Part shown: positions 32,766 through 41,175 of the stretch, piece after piece
Layout: every line of letters begins with the position of its first letter
How positions within the stretch are numbered: the first letter of the stretch is position 1
Source: Bacillota bacterium
GTDB lineage: Bacteria > Bacillota > Clostridia > Christensenellales > UMGS416
DNA: 64,000 bases
Assembly: GCA_023421955.1 (NCBI GenBank)
Contig: JAEZSE010000050.1
Coordinates: 1-64,000, forward strand
Direction: 5' to 3'
Translations under genes and position numbers: made by a program
Notes under the pieces: generated by a model
Told to the model about the DNA's origin: nothing
The model's database searches: none
The model's input: the letters and a program-made list of their open reading frames with translations, nothing else

Positions 32766-33611
32766 CTAATCTACATAAATCTTCATCTTGCTATAACAAT
32801 TAGCAAAGGAAGTATCCGCCTCGTTGAAGTTACTTGAGAACGTTTGGAGGCTTCCAGTTGGATTGGTTACAAGATTAGTTAAACGTAAGTAGGCATCATA
32901 ATACTCCTTAAGCGAGGTGTATGCATCTTCATATTCCTCAGGAGGACTTGCCATGCTCTTTACTAATGTGGCTACTTGTTCTTGATTCTCTTCAATTCGT
33001 GATACGGAGTCATCAAACGAAGAATCAGAGAACAAGACTGCTAAAGAGTCGTTAAAGTCGTCATAGTAACTACCGGTACCATTATTTTTGCGAGTATATT
33101 TATCAGTAGTTTCGTCACTTTCTTCATATATAGTGTTATACCATACGTTTTTTATTAAGTTACCTGCCTCTTCAGCGGTTGCACCGCCAGTAAGCATCGT
33201 GTAAATCGCAGTGCTCAGATTTCGTCCATATTCTTCACTAATTCGTTCGGCTGTTGCAATAGCATTTTGCTTCCTAATTTGGACAAAAACCAAAGTAGCC
33301 ACCACTAACAAAATCGCAACTAAAGATATTCCCACAAGAATCTTTTTTGATTTCTGCTTGATCTTGGGTAACGAGACATTAGTGACCTCAACTTTCTGTG
33401 GCGGTTGCTCCGTAAAACCTAAAGGATATCCACAATTTACGCACAAAGTAGCATTATCTTCATTCTCAACACCACATTCCTTACACACTATATGTTGGTG
33501 GGTTCCCTGGCTAAACGAAGATGCTTGGAGAAGATTGAATCCGCAACCAGGGCAGATAGCCGCTTTATCACTAACACTTTTCCCGCAATTTGGACAAGAA
33601 ACAAGAGCCAT
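32766..33611 (-). CDS. Membrane protein with two N-terminal zinc ribbons
   Basis: 281 residues. CPNCGKSVSDKAAICPGCGF and CKECGVENEDNATLCVNCGY are two Cys4 zinc ribbons in the cytoplasm; one membrane helix (ILVGISLVAILLVVATLVFV) follows at about residues 90-110; the outer part is helical, acidic and polar. This plan is common in Bacillota, function unknown. Base composition is clearly AT-richer than the genes around it, with its own TTGACA promoter, which may reflect recent acquisition. Confidence 0.8.
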   Translation of the reverse strand: MALVSCPNCGKSVSDKAAICPGCGFNLLQASSFSQGTHQHIVCKECGVENEDNATLCVNCGYPLGFTEQPPQKVEVTNVSLPKIKQKSKKILVGISLVAILLVVATLVFVQIRKQNAIATAERISEEYGRNLSTAIYTMLTGGATAEEAGNLIKNVWYNTIYEESDETTDKYTRKNNGTGSYYDDFNDSLAVLFSDSSFDDSVSRIEENQEQVATLVKSMASPPEEYEDAYTSLKEYYDAYLRLTNLVTNPTGSLQTFSSNFNEADTSFANCYSKMKIYVD

Positions 33612-33677
33612 ATCCTACATCACCTCAAAACGTTATATGTCCATTGTATAAACATGGTAATGTCCTTATATTTCAAC

Positions 33678-33706
33678 ATAATAATTACACCGTCAGCCGA
33701 TGTCAA
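33678..33706 (-). promoter_or_regulatory. Promoter of the zinc-ribbon membrane protein gene
   Basis: Minus strand TTGACA (33706-33701), 17-base spacer, TATTAT (33683-33678). Confidence 0.75.
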
Positions 33707-33781
33707 TATTTAGCAACAAATAATAGCGCTATTTATTAAGAAGGTGATTGATCATAAGTAATCATACATTGTCCGGTTCAC

Positions 33782-35323
33782 TCACCCCTGCCCCCAATAC
33801 TTCCGATCCAACACCCGATACTGTATCGCCTCGGCCAAGTGCCTGTCCGAAATGCTCTCCGCACCCTCCAGATCAGCAATCGTCCTTGCCACCTTCAATA
33901 TCCTCGTGAACGCCCTGGCGCTGAGGCCATAGGCCTTGAATGTCTTCTCCATCATCGCATGCCCTGCCGCATCCAGCTTGCAGTGCTCCTCCAGCTGCAT
34001 CGGCCCCATGCCGGCGTTGGTGAGCATCCCCTGCCCTTTGAATCTCTCCGCCTGCATCTGCCGAGCGTTGTTCACCCTCTTCCGAACTATGCTGGAGGGC
34101 TCTCCGCCGGATTTGCCGGTGAGCTGGCTGTATTCCACAGCGCCCACCTCCACCTGAATGTCCATGCGGTCCAGCAACGGGCCGGAAATGCGGCCCAGAT
34201 AGTTGGTGATCTGGCTCTGCGTGCAGCGGCACTCCCGCACCTTGCTGCCGTAGTAGCCGCAGGGGCAAGGGTTCATCGCCGCCACCAGCATGAACCGAGC
34301 CGGGAATTGGAAGCTCCCGGTGGCGCGGGCGATCGTGATCTTGCCATCCTCCAGCGGCTGGCGCAGCACCTCCAGCGCGTTGCGGTTGAACTCCGGCAGC
34401 TCGTCCATGAAAAGCACGCCGCAATGGGCCATGCTGATGTCGCCGGGGTGCACCGGGTTGCCGCCGCCGGCCAGCGACACTGTGGTGGCCGTATGGTGAG
34501 GTGTGCGCACCTGGCGCTTGCGTATAATGCCGCTGCTGCGGTCAAGCTCGCCGTTGATGCTGTAGAGCTTGGTGACCTCGATGGCCTCCTCAAAGGTGAG
34601 ATCGGGCATGATCGTGGGGATTGTGCGGGCCATCATTGACTTGCCGGAACCCGGAGGGCCGATCATCAGCAGGTTGTGGGACCCAGCCGCCGCCACCTCC
34701 AGCGCCCGCTTGGCTCCATGCTGGCCCTTGATGCGGCTGATGTCGTCGCTGTCAAACTCCGGCTGGGTCTCCTCGGCAGTCCACGGCGCGTGGGGCAGGA
34801 ATTGCATCGTGGCCGGGTTGTTGAGGCCCTGCACCAACTCCCGCAGTGACTTCACCGGCAGGATCTGCACGCCTTCCACGCACGCACCCTCCACGGCGTT
34901 CTCATGCGGCAGCGCAGCCCTTTTGATGCCTGCGTCGCGGGCGGCCAGCACCATTGGCAGCGCGCCGCGGATGCCGCGCACCTCGCCATTCAGGCCCAGC
35001 TCACCCAGGAACAGCATGCCTTCAAGGCTCTTAGCCCGCACCTGCCCGGATGCGGCCAGCAGGCCAAGCGCGATAGGCAAGTCGTAAATGGGGCCCTCCT
35101 TGCGCACGTCGGCCGGGGCCATGTTGAGCACCGTGCGCTCGGTGGGGAAATCCATGCCGGAGTTCTTGATGGCAGAGTGCACGCGCTCACGGCTTTCCTT
35201 TACGGCGGCATCGGGCAGGCCGACGATTTCAAACAGCGGCATGCCGAAGGAGATGTCCGCCTCCACGGTGACCGGGTAGCCGTCGATGCCCATCAGGCCC
35301 ATGCTGAGAACTCGTGAGAGCAT
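33782..35323 (-). CDS. comM: ComM/YifB-type magnesium-chelatase-like AAA+ helicase
   Basis: 513 residues. N-terminal Lon-protease-like domain (FEIVGLPDAAVKESRERVHS), central AAA+ core with Walker A GPPGSGKSMMAR, Walker B GVLFMDELPEFNR, a Cys cluster PCPCGYYGSKVRECRCT, and a C-terminal helical domain with AYGLSARAFTRILKVART. ComM helps branch migration during integration of DNA in transformable bacteria. Single gene with a palindrome-bearing promoter. Confidence 0.93.
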   Translation of the reverse strand: MLSRVLSMGLMGIDGYPVTVEADISFGMPLFEIVGLPDAAVKESRERVHSAIKNSGMDFPTERTVLNMAPADVRKEGPIYDLPIALGLLAASGQVRAKSLEGMLFLGELGLNGEVRGIRGALPMVLAARDAGIKRAALPHENAVEGACVEGVQILPVKSLRELVQGLNNPATMQFLPHAPWTAEETQPEFDSDDISRIKGQHGAKRALEVAAAGSHNLLMIGPPGSGKSMMARTIPTIMPDLTFEEAIEVTKLYSINGELDRSSGIIRKRQVRTPHHTATTVSLAGGGNPVHPGDISMAHCGVLFMDELPEFNRNALEVLRQPLEDGKITIARATGSFQFPARFMLVAAMNPCPCGYYGSKVRECRCTQSQITNYLGRISGPLLDRMDIQVEVGAVEYSQLTGKSGGEPSSIVRKRVNNARQMQAERFKGQGMLTNAGMGPMQLEEHCKLDAAGHAMMEKTFKAYGLSARAFTRILKVARTIADLEGAESISDRHLAEAIQYRVLDRKYWGQG

Positions 35324-35355
35324 ATAAAACCTCGGATATTCCGTTAATGATAAGA

Positions 35356-35395
35356 ATTCTAGACGATTTTGGCAGATATTTCAAATGAAATATCT
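35356..35395 (-). promoter_or_regulatory. comM promoter overlapping a 22-base perfect inverted repeat
   Basis: Minus strand TTGAAA (35384-35379), 17-base spacer, TAGAAT (35361-35356). The -35 lies inside AGATATTTCA-TT-TGAAATATCT (35395-35374), a candidate operator. Confidence 0.75.
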
Positions 35396-35435
35396 TTAAA
35401 TCAGATAGCCGACTTAGGCACGACAATGCACCATA

Positions 35436-35465
35436 ATAAAAGCGGCCTCCCAACGGAAGACCGCT
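35436..35465 (-). terminator. Terminator after asnA
   Basis: Minus strand AGCGGTCTTCC pairs with GGAGGCCGCT (two mismatches), then TTTTATTAT. Confidence 0.65.
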
Positions 35466-35494
35466 CTCACTTGATAACGTACAAAAACAACCAA

Positions 35495-36502
35495 TCACAA
35501 CAGCATGATCCCAGCAGCCTCGCAGGCATCCCGCGTCGCCTGGTCCCAGATGCTGCTCTGCACCTCGCCGATGTGCGCTGTGCCCATCATCAGCATGCAA
35601 AGCCTCGATTGGCCGATTCCGCCGCCGATCGACAGCGGGAGCTCGCCGTTCAGTAGCATGCTATGAAACGGCAGCTTGCGCCTGTCGTCGCAATTGGCTA
35701 GGGACAGCTGCCGGTCAAGGGATTCTTCGTCCACCCGGATGCCCATCGAGGAGATCTCAAAGGCCCGGCCAAGCACCTCATTCCAGAACAGGATGTCTCC
35801 ATTGAGCGACCAGTCGTCATAGTCCGGGGCGCGGCCGTCGTGGGGCTTGCCGGAGCGGAGTTTGCCGCCGATCTGGGATATGAATACGGTGCCATGGTCG
35901 TGCACAAACCGGTTTTCGCGCTCTGAGGGCGTGAGATCTGGATAGAGATCCTCCAACTCTTGCGAGGTGATGAAGGTGACATCCCGCCCGAGCTTGACAG
36001 CAAGCTGCGGGAACTCCGCCTCCAGCGCCTCGTTGGTATCGCAGACGGCGCCCACGATGAGCCGGACCGTCTGCTCAAGATAATCCAGATTGCGATCCTC
36101 CCGGCGGATCACCTTTTCCCAATCCCACTGATCGACGTAGATCGAGTGGATGTTGTCCAGCTCTTCGTCGCGGCGGATGGCATTCATATCGGTATAAAGG
36201 CCATTGCCCACATAGAAGTCATAACGCTTCAACGCCAGCCGCTTCCATTTTGCAAGGGACTGCACCACCTGGCCATTACCGCCCACAGCCGGGATATCAA
36301 ACCCGACGGGCCGCTCGTAACCATTGAGGTTGTCGTTGAGGCCGGACTGCTCCTCGACAAACAGCGGGGCAGATACACGCTTCAAGTTCAGTGCCTTGCT
36401 CAGCCGCTCCTGGAACACTCTCTTGATGAGCTCGATGGCGCGCTGTGTCTCATAGATGGACAATGGGGGGCGATACCCTTCCGGAATGGTGACCTTGTTC
36501 AT
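35495..36502 (-). CDS. asnA: Aspartate--ammonia ligase
   Basis: 335 residues. It makes asparagine from aspartate, ammonia and ATP. RVSAPLFVEEQSGLNDNLNG, FDIPAVGGNGQVVQSLAKWKR and ALKRYDFYVGNGLYTDMNAIRRDE are AnsA-type class II synthetase-like motifs, and GGGIGQSRLCMLMM is motif 3. The start at 36502 gives the canonical N-terminus seen in clostridial homologues; the ribosome binding site is weak. Ammonia-dependent, so useful where ammonia is plentiful. Confidence 0.95.
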   Translation of the reverse strand: MNKVTIPEGYRPPLSIYETQRAIELIKRVFQERLSKALNLKRVSAPLFVEEQSGLNDNLNGYERPVGFDIPAVGGNGQVVQSLAKWKRLALKRYDFYVGNGLYTDMNAIRRDEELDNIHSIYVDQWDWEKVIRREDRNLDYLEQTVRLIVGAVCDTNEALEAEFPQLAVKLGRDVTFITSQELEDLYPDLTPSERENRFVHDHGTVFISQIGGKLRSGKPHDGRAPDYDDWSLNGDILFWNEVLGRAFEISSMGIRVDEESLDRQLSLANCDDRRKLPFHSMLLNGELPLSIGGGIGQSRLCMLMMGTAHIGEVQSSIWDQATRDACEAAGIMLL

Positions 36503-36659
36503 CGGCGATCTCATTTCATTTTTTTGATATTGTAGACCAGAGGGGGGTAGGTTGTAAATATGGATGCAACCCTGCAAAGCTGTCAATCACCGGTTACAAG
36601 CATATACGGAATGCCAGAATATACACTAGCTCCATAAGCTGCACCAGCCAGCCCAGCGC

Positions 36660-36688
36660 TTTACGCACAAGACCCAGTTTTGTATAAT
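36660..36688 (+). promoter_or_regulatory. Promoter of the GH10 gene
   Basis: TTTACG, 17-base spacer, TATAAT (36683-36688). Confidence 0.7.
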
Positions 36689-36725
36689 TGTCTCAGCCAC
36701 TGATCACAAACATGAGGTGAATCTG

Positions 36726-37949
36726 ATGGATCACAAGTTGGCACACCGTGTTTCTACCAAGACCATCCGCGTGCTCAACCCCGACGGCACCCCGGCGGTG
36801 GGCAAAGAACTCAGGATCAGCCAGACCGGCCACAAATTCTTGTTTGGCTGCGGCGCCTTTGACGCTGTGGAGCTGGCCAAAGGCACCGACCCAGCCCGGG
36901 AGGAATTCCTGCTGGACCGAATGGACAAATGGCTGGCGCTCTACAACTACGGCACGCTGCCCTTCTACTGGGGGCGCTACGAACCCGTGGAGGGGCAGGA
37001 CATGGGCGAAGTCACCATGAAGGCCGCCCAGTGGCTGCGCGAAAAGGGCGTCACACTGAAAGGCCACCCGCTGTGCTGGCACACCGTATGCGCCGACTGG
37101 CTGATGCAGTATCCCAACGACGTGATATTGGAAAAGCAGCTTGCGCGTATCCGCCGCGATGTGGGGAAATTCCAGGGCGTGATCGATATGTGGGACGTGA
37201 TCAACGAAGTGGTAATCATGCCGATCTTTGATAAATACGACAACGCAATCACCCGGATCTGCAAAGACCTGGGTCGCATCGGCATCATCCGCGAAGTTTT
37301 CCAGGCTGCCAGGGAAACAAACCCCGGTGCCACGCTGCTGCTCAACGATTTCAACGTTTCCACCAATTATGAGATCCTGCTGGAAGGTTGCCTGGCCAGC
37401 GGCATCCCGATTGACGTGATCGGCATCCAGAGCCACCAGCACCAGGGCTACTGGGGCCTGGAAAAGCTGCACGAGGTGCTGGCGCGCTTTGATCACTTCG
37501 GGTTGCCGATCCACTTCACCGAAAACACGCTGATCTCCGGCCACATCATGCCGCCGGAAATCGACGACCTGAACGACTACCAAATCCCCGAATGGCCATC
37601 CACACCGGAGGGTGAAGACCGCCAGGCGCGGGAAATGGTGGAGATGGTGACCGAACTCTTCCGCCACCCCCTCGTGGAGGCCATCACCGCCTGGGACTTC
37701 AACGACGGCAAGTGGCTGGGCGCGCCCAGCGGGGTCCTTCGCAAGGACAACAGCATCAAGCCCGCCTACACGGCGCTCATGGAGAAGATCAAGGGCGAGT
37801 GGTGGACAAAGGAAACTGCAGTAACCAACGAAAAGGGCGAAATGAGCCTCACTGGGTTCCTGGGCGATTATGAAGTGGTTGGAGCTCATGGGAAGGGGCA
37901 GTTTATGCTGGAGAAGGATGCCGGGGAGATTGTGGTTGCGCTGAAGTAG
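36726..37949 (+). CDS. Glycoside hydrolase family 10 protein, cytoplasmic
   Basis: 407 residues from ATG 36726 (GAGGTG six bases ahead). GH10 signatures: KGHPLCWHTV, MWDVINEVV with the acid/base glutamate, IQSHQHQGYW, IHFTENTLISG with the nucleophile glutamate, and ITAWDFNDGKWLGAPSG. Family members are mostly endo-xylanases. There is no signal peptide and an N-terminal beta segment replaces the usual secretion region, so it acts inside the cell, perhaps on imported xylo-oligosaccharides. No sugar transporter lies next to it. Confidence 0.9.
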   Translation: MDHKLAHRVSTKTIRVLNPDGTPAVGKELRISQTGHKFLFGCGAFDAVELAKGTDPAREEFLLDRMDKWLALYNYGTLPFYWGRYEPVEGQDMGEVTMKAAQWLREKGVTLKGHPLCWHTVCADWLMQYPNDVILEKQLARIRRDVGKFQGVIDMWDVINEVVIMPIFDKYDNAITRICKDLGRIGIIREVFQAARETNPGATLLLNDFNVSTNYEILLEGCLASGIPIDVIGIQSHQHQGYWGLEKLHEVLARFDHFGLPIHFTENTLISGHIMPPEIDDLNDYQIPEWPSTPEGEDRQAREMVEMVTELFRHPLVEAITAWDFNDGKWLGAPSGVLRKDNSIKPAYTALMEKIKGEWWTKETAVTNEKGEMSLTGFLGDYEVVGAHGKGQFMLEKDAGEIVVALK

Positions 37950-37969
37950 TATACGATGCGTTTTTATTG

Positions 37970-37991
37970 GGGCGGGTACAGAGCCCCGCCC
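37970..37991. repeat. Short GC-rich palindromic repeat, family B, copy 2
   Basis: Identical over 22 bases to the copy at 10511, again followed by a TACA[CT]TGAC tail. It lies in the 354-base gap after the GH10 gene, which also holds a terminator at 38033, a related TAGGGGCGG segment near 38148-38157 (minus strand) and the gntR promoter. Confidence 0.75.
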
Positions 37992-38032
37992 CTACATTGA
38001 CCGCCTTGTTCAAGCTATTTTGTTTATTCGTA

Positions 38033-38060
38033 AAGCCACCCGAGCAGGGTGGCTTTTCTT
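38033..38060 (+). terminator. Terminator after the GH10 gene
   Basis: AAGCCACCC (38033-38041) pairs with GGGTGGCTT (38047-38055), then TTCTTTG. Confidence 0.8.
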
Positions 38061-38221
38061 TGCAGGCTGGTTCTCGTTGGCGTTTCTGCATGGCGGGCAG
38101 CTCGTGAGCCAGGTTTCATGGCGAGCAGTAGCCGAAGGCTACGACCAGCCGCCCCTACATGGCCTCTCGGTCTTCTTCAACGCGAGGTGGCTTTATTTTC
38201 AAAAAAAGTGGAGTAAACCTC

Positions 38222-38270
38222 TTGACAAACCATCATATGCCCGCATATACTTAACTAGTCAACTAATTAA
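38222..38270 (+). promoter_or_regulatory. Promoter and candidate operator of the GntR/ABC operon
   Basis: TTGACA, 18-base spacer, TATACT (38246-38251). Directly downstream TTAACTAGT-CA-ACTAATTAA (38251-38270) is an inverted repeat with one mismatch, placed for repression by the GntR protein. Confidence 0.75.
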
Positions 38271-38303
38271 CCTCTTAACCACCAAACCAGAAGGGAGGCT
38301 CCC

Positions 38304-38681
38304 ATGCTGCTGGATTTCAAAAGCGACAAGCCAATTTTTATCCAGCTGGCTGAATCCATCGAGGACGACATTTTGAAGGGCGTGTTTGAGGAGGAAACCC
38401 AGATCCCCTCCACAACCGAAATGGCCGTCACTCTCCGGATCAACCCGGCCACATCCGCCAAGGGCGTCGGGCTGCTGGTGGACGAAAACATCATTTATAA
38501 GAAACGGGGTGTGGGCATGTTTGTGGCAACAGGCGCAAAGAAGATCATTGGAGACAAGCGCCGCAAATCGTTTTATCAGGACTATGTGCTGGCGATGCTC
38601 ACAGAAGCCCGAAAGCTTGGCATCAGCCAGGATGAATTGATCACCATGATCGAGAGGAGCGATGAGGATGAACGCAATTGA
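38304..38681 (+). CDS. GntR-family regulator, YtrA subfamily
   Basis: 125 residues: a winged helix only, with a short helical tail, as in YtrA-type regulators. KPIFIQLAESIEDDILKGVF, IPSTTEMAVTLRINPATSAK and VGLLVDENIIYKKRGVGMFV are the GntR helices and wing. GGGAGG five bases ahead of ATG. It overlaps the ABC ATPase gene. Such modules often respond to cell-wall-active compounds. Confidence 0.92.
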   Translation: MLLDFKSDKPIFIQLAESIEDDILKGVFEEETQIPSTTEMAVTLRINPATSAKGVGLLVDENIIYKKRGVGMFVATGAKKIIGDKRRKSFYQDYVLAMLTEARKLGISQDELITMIERSDEDERN

Positions 38682-39531
38682 GACCAAACACCTGACGATG
38701 CACTTCGGTTCCACCGTGGCGCTGGACGATGTGAACCTGGCGCTTGCGCCCAACCGCATCTACGGCCTATTGGGCCGCAACGGCGCCGGCAAGACCACAC
38801 TGCTCAATATCATCGCCAACAAGCTTTTTGCCACATCGGGCGATGCATTGGTGGAGGGAGAGCAGGCCACCGAAAACGCCGACGCCCAGGCGAAGATCTT
38901 CTATATGACCGAAAAGAACCTCTACCCCTGGGCGATGCGGGTGAAGGAGGCGTTCCGCTGGACGGCGGAGTTTTACCCGGCGTTTGACCGGAAGTATGCC
39001 GATGAGTTGGCAAAGAAGTTCTCACTGGATACAAGGAAGAAGATCAAGGCGCTTTCCACCGGCTACCTCTCCATCTTCAAGGCAGTGCTGGCGCTGGCAT
39101 CCGGCGCGCCGGTGCTGCTGCTGGACGAACCAGTGCTGGGGCTGGACGCCAACCACCGGGCCATCTTCTACCGGGAGCTGATCGCCCGCTTCAGCGAGAG
39201 ACCCTGCACTGTGGTGATTTCCACCCACCTGATTGACGAGGTGGCCGAGGTGCTGGAAGACGCAATCATCATCAAGCAAGGCCAGGTGCTGCTGCATCAG
39301 AGCGTGGAAGAATTGCTGCACACCGCTTGCGCCGTTTCCGGCGAGGCCTCAGCGGTGGATGGCTTCACAGCGGGCCGCAGCGTGATCGCCGTGGAGACAA
39401 TGGGCCGGTTCAAGACGGCTACACTGCACGAGGCGCTGGATGAAGTGTCGCTGGCCAGAGCCAGGGAGCTGAATCTGGACGTCACACCGGCCACGCTGCA
39501 AAAGCTGTTCATTGATCTGACCAACGAGTGA
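38668..39531 (+). CDS. ABC transporter ATP-binding protein (YtrB-like)
   Basis: 287 residues from ATG 38668, chosen over an ATG two codons earlier because AGGAG is eight bases away. Walker A GRNGAGKTT, Walker B VLLLDEPVLGLD and switch VVISTHLIDE are intact. The signature motif is degenerate, reading LSTGYLSIFK in place of LSGGQ, as in this GntR-linked group. A C-terminal extension of about 70 residues follows the ATPase core. Pairs with the permease downstream. Confidence 0.92.
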   Translation: MNAIETKHLTMHFGSTVALDDVNLALAPNRIYGLLGRNGAGKTTLLNIIANKLFATSGDALVEGEQATENADAQAKIFYMTEKNLYPWAMRVKEAFRWTAEFYPAFDRKYADELAKKFSLDTRKKIKALSTGYLSIFKAVLALASGAPVLLLDEPVLGLDANHRAIFYRELIARFSERPCTVVISTHLIDEVAEVLEDAIIIKQGQVLLHQSVEELLHTACAVSGEASAVDGFTAGRSVIAVETMGRFKTATLHEALDEVSLARARELNLDVTPATLQKLFIDLTNE

Positions 39532-39544
39532 AGGGGGCGCAACC

Positions 39545-40264
39545 ATGAACCGGATAGCAAAAGTCTTTCACTATATGATCCACGAGACAATCAGGCCAGT
39601 GATCATCTTTTATGCTGTGATGGTGCTCATCAACATCGCGGGCGTAACCATGAATCTGGTGATGACCAACTGGAACTTTGAATTCAACGGCATGCGGCTG
39701 GCAACGGCAATCTTCCTGTTCGTGGCAGGTCTGAACGCATTCAAGCCCGGTTACCTCTTTATGCAGGCCAATGGCGTAACCCGCAGGCAATTCTATCTGG
39801 GCGGCCTGATGACCATTGGGGCAGTGGCAGTGGCCCTCACGGTATTTGATACAGCACTGTACGGCCTGCTGCAGTTGATCCTGCAGCCGGAGCAAATGGT
39901 GGCAATCCAGCTCTACCCCAACGCCGCATATGCCGGCCTGCAACTTTGGACACTGGCGTTCAACCTGCTCTCCATTGCCTTCGGCTGGTTTCTGACAATG
40001 CTGTATTACCGCATGAGCAAGGGCTGGAAAATTGCGGTCTCACTCTCCCCTGCCGTGTTCTTCACCGTCCTTCCCATCATCAGCAGCGCAACCGGCGGCA
40101 CACTGCTGAGCCGGCTCGCAGAGGCTTTCATGGCTGTGATGGGCCTGGGAGCCAACCCCAATGTGTGGCTGGGCATGCTCACGCTGCTACTGGTGTCTTC
40201 GGTCTGTGTGGTGCTCAGCTATTTGCTGGTGCGTCGGGCGCAGATCAAGGAGCAGGACAGATAA
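39545..40264 (+). CDS. ABC transporter permease-like membrane protein
   Basis: 239 residues with about six hydrophobic helices, for example VIIFYAVMVLINIAGVTMNL, LMTIGAVAVALTVFDTALYG and MLTLLLVSSVCVVLSYLLV. No motif beyond membrane topology. Thirteen bases after the ATPase gene with GGGGG ahead of ATG, so it is the membrane partner of the YtrB-like ATPase. Substrate unknown. Confidence 0.82.
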   Translation: MNRIAKVFHYMIHETIRPVIIFYAVMVLINIAGVTMNLVMTNWNFEFNGMRLATAIFLFVAGLNAFKPGYLFMQANGVTRRQFYLGGLMTIGAVAVALTVFDTALYGLLQLILQPEQMVAIQLYPNAAYAGLQLWTLAFNLLSIAFGWFLTMLYYRMSKGWKIAVSLSPAVFFTVLPIISSATGGTLLSRLAEAFMAVMGLGANPNVWLGMLTLLLVSSVCVVLSYLLVRRAQIKEQDR

Positions 40265-40296
40265 TCACCACAGGGTTATCACCCCATTTGCCAACG

Positions 40297-40330
40297 CACC
40301 GCCGGAATAAATTTCCCGGCGGTGTTCTTT
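40297..40330 (+). terminator. Terminator of the GntR/ABC operon
   Basis: CACCGCCGG (40297-40305) pairs with CCGGCGGTG (40316-40324), then TTCTTTT. Confidence 0.8.
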
Positions 40331-40413
40331 TACGGAAGAAATGTATCGTGATATCATTAAATACAAGAGCAGTATATGGTATAATAAACCAAATCAGGTT
40401 TGGAGGGATCGAT

Positions 40414-41094
40414 ATGCAGCATGAAATCAAAGGCGGTGCCTTCCCCGTGGTCATCATGGCCCTGCAGCCCGGCGAGTCAGTTGTGACAGAGGCCGGCGGC
40501 ATGAGCTGGATGAGCCCCAACATGCGGATGGACACCAACATGAAAGGCGGCCTGATGGGTGGCCTTGGGCGCGCGTTCTCCGGCGACTCCGTCTTTCTGA
40601 ACACCTATACCGCAGAGGGCGGGGCCGGCATGATCGCATGTGCGTCTTCCTTCCCTGGCACGATCTTGGCGTTGGACCTGGGCCCCGGCCAGTGCATCAT
40701 CGCGCAAAAGGGCGCATTCCTTTGCGGATCCAGCACTGTTTCTCTCACTGTGCACTTGAAACGCAGCCTGGGTGTGTCGATGTTTGGCGGCGAGGGCTTC
40801 ATCATGCAGAAGATCACAGGGCCTGGCCGCGTGTTCCTGGAGATCGACGGCAGCCTGGAAAAGTATGTGCTGGCGCCCGGCCAGACCTATATGGTCAACA
40901 ACGGCAACCTGGCCGCCTATTCGCCCAACGTCACCGTGTCACTGGAGACGGTGAAGGGCATCAAGAACATCTTCTTCGGCGGTGAGGGCCTGTTCCATGT
41001 GAGGCTGACCGGCCCCGGTGAAGTCTATTTGCAGACACTGACAGCCCAGAATGTGGCCCGCTCGATCATCCCCTACATCCCCAAAGGCGGCTGA
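40414..41094 (+). CDS. TIGR00266 / AIM24-family protein
   Basis: 226 residues from ATG 40414 (GGAGG seven bases ahead); a longer upstream frame runs across the previous gene and is ignored. VVIMALQPGESVVTEAGGMSWM at the start, then glycine-rich segments GGLMGGLGRAFSGDS and LGVSMFGGEGFIMQ and the closing GGEGLFHVRLTGPGEVYLQT, are characteristic. The fold is a beta-trefoil-like trimer in known members; role unknown. A TATAAT box lies at about 40379. Single gene with its own terminator. Confidence 0.9.
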   Translation: MQHEIKGGAFPVVIMALQPGESVVTEAGGMSWMSPNMRMDTNMKGGLMGGLGRAFSGDSVFLNTYTAEGGAGMIACASSFPGTILALDLGPGQCIIAQKGAFLCGSSTVSLTVHLKRSLGVSMFGGEGFIMQKITGPGRVFLEIDGSLEKYVLAPGQTYMVNNGNLAAYSPNVTVSLETVKGIKNIFFGGEGLFHVRLTGPGEVYLQTLTAQNVARSIIPYIPKGG

Positions 41095-41109
41095 CAGAAA
41101 TGACACTCA

Positions 41110-41144
41110 CCCCGGCTCGCCGCAGGGCAAGCCGGGGTTTTCTT
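41110..41144 (+). terminator. Terminator after the TIGR00266 gene
   Basis: CCCCGGCT (41110-41117) pairs with AGCCGGGG (41130-41137), then TTTTCTTC. Confidence 0.8.
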
Positions 41145-41175
41145 CACCATGAACCGCACGCAAAGGAGAGCTCTC

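Noticed and set aside
36693..37889. 398-codon open frame antisense to the GH10 gene
   Set aside because: It mirrors the coding frame of a clear GH10 protein, has no ribosome binding site and encodes a His/Val-rich sequence typical of antisense frames in GC-rich genes.
38144..38166. Third exact copy of the family B repeat after the GH10 gene
   Set aside because: Only a TAGGGGCGG core is shared; the rest differs, so it is mentioned in the text but not called as a copy.
39946..40413. Upstream extension of the TIGR00266 gene
   Set aside because: It overlaps the permease gene in another frame and crosses that operon's terminator; ATG 40414 has the ribosome binding site.
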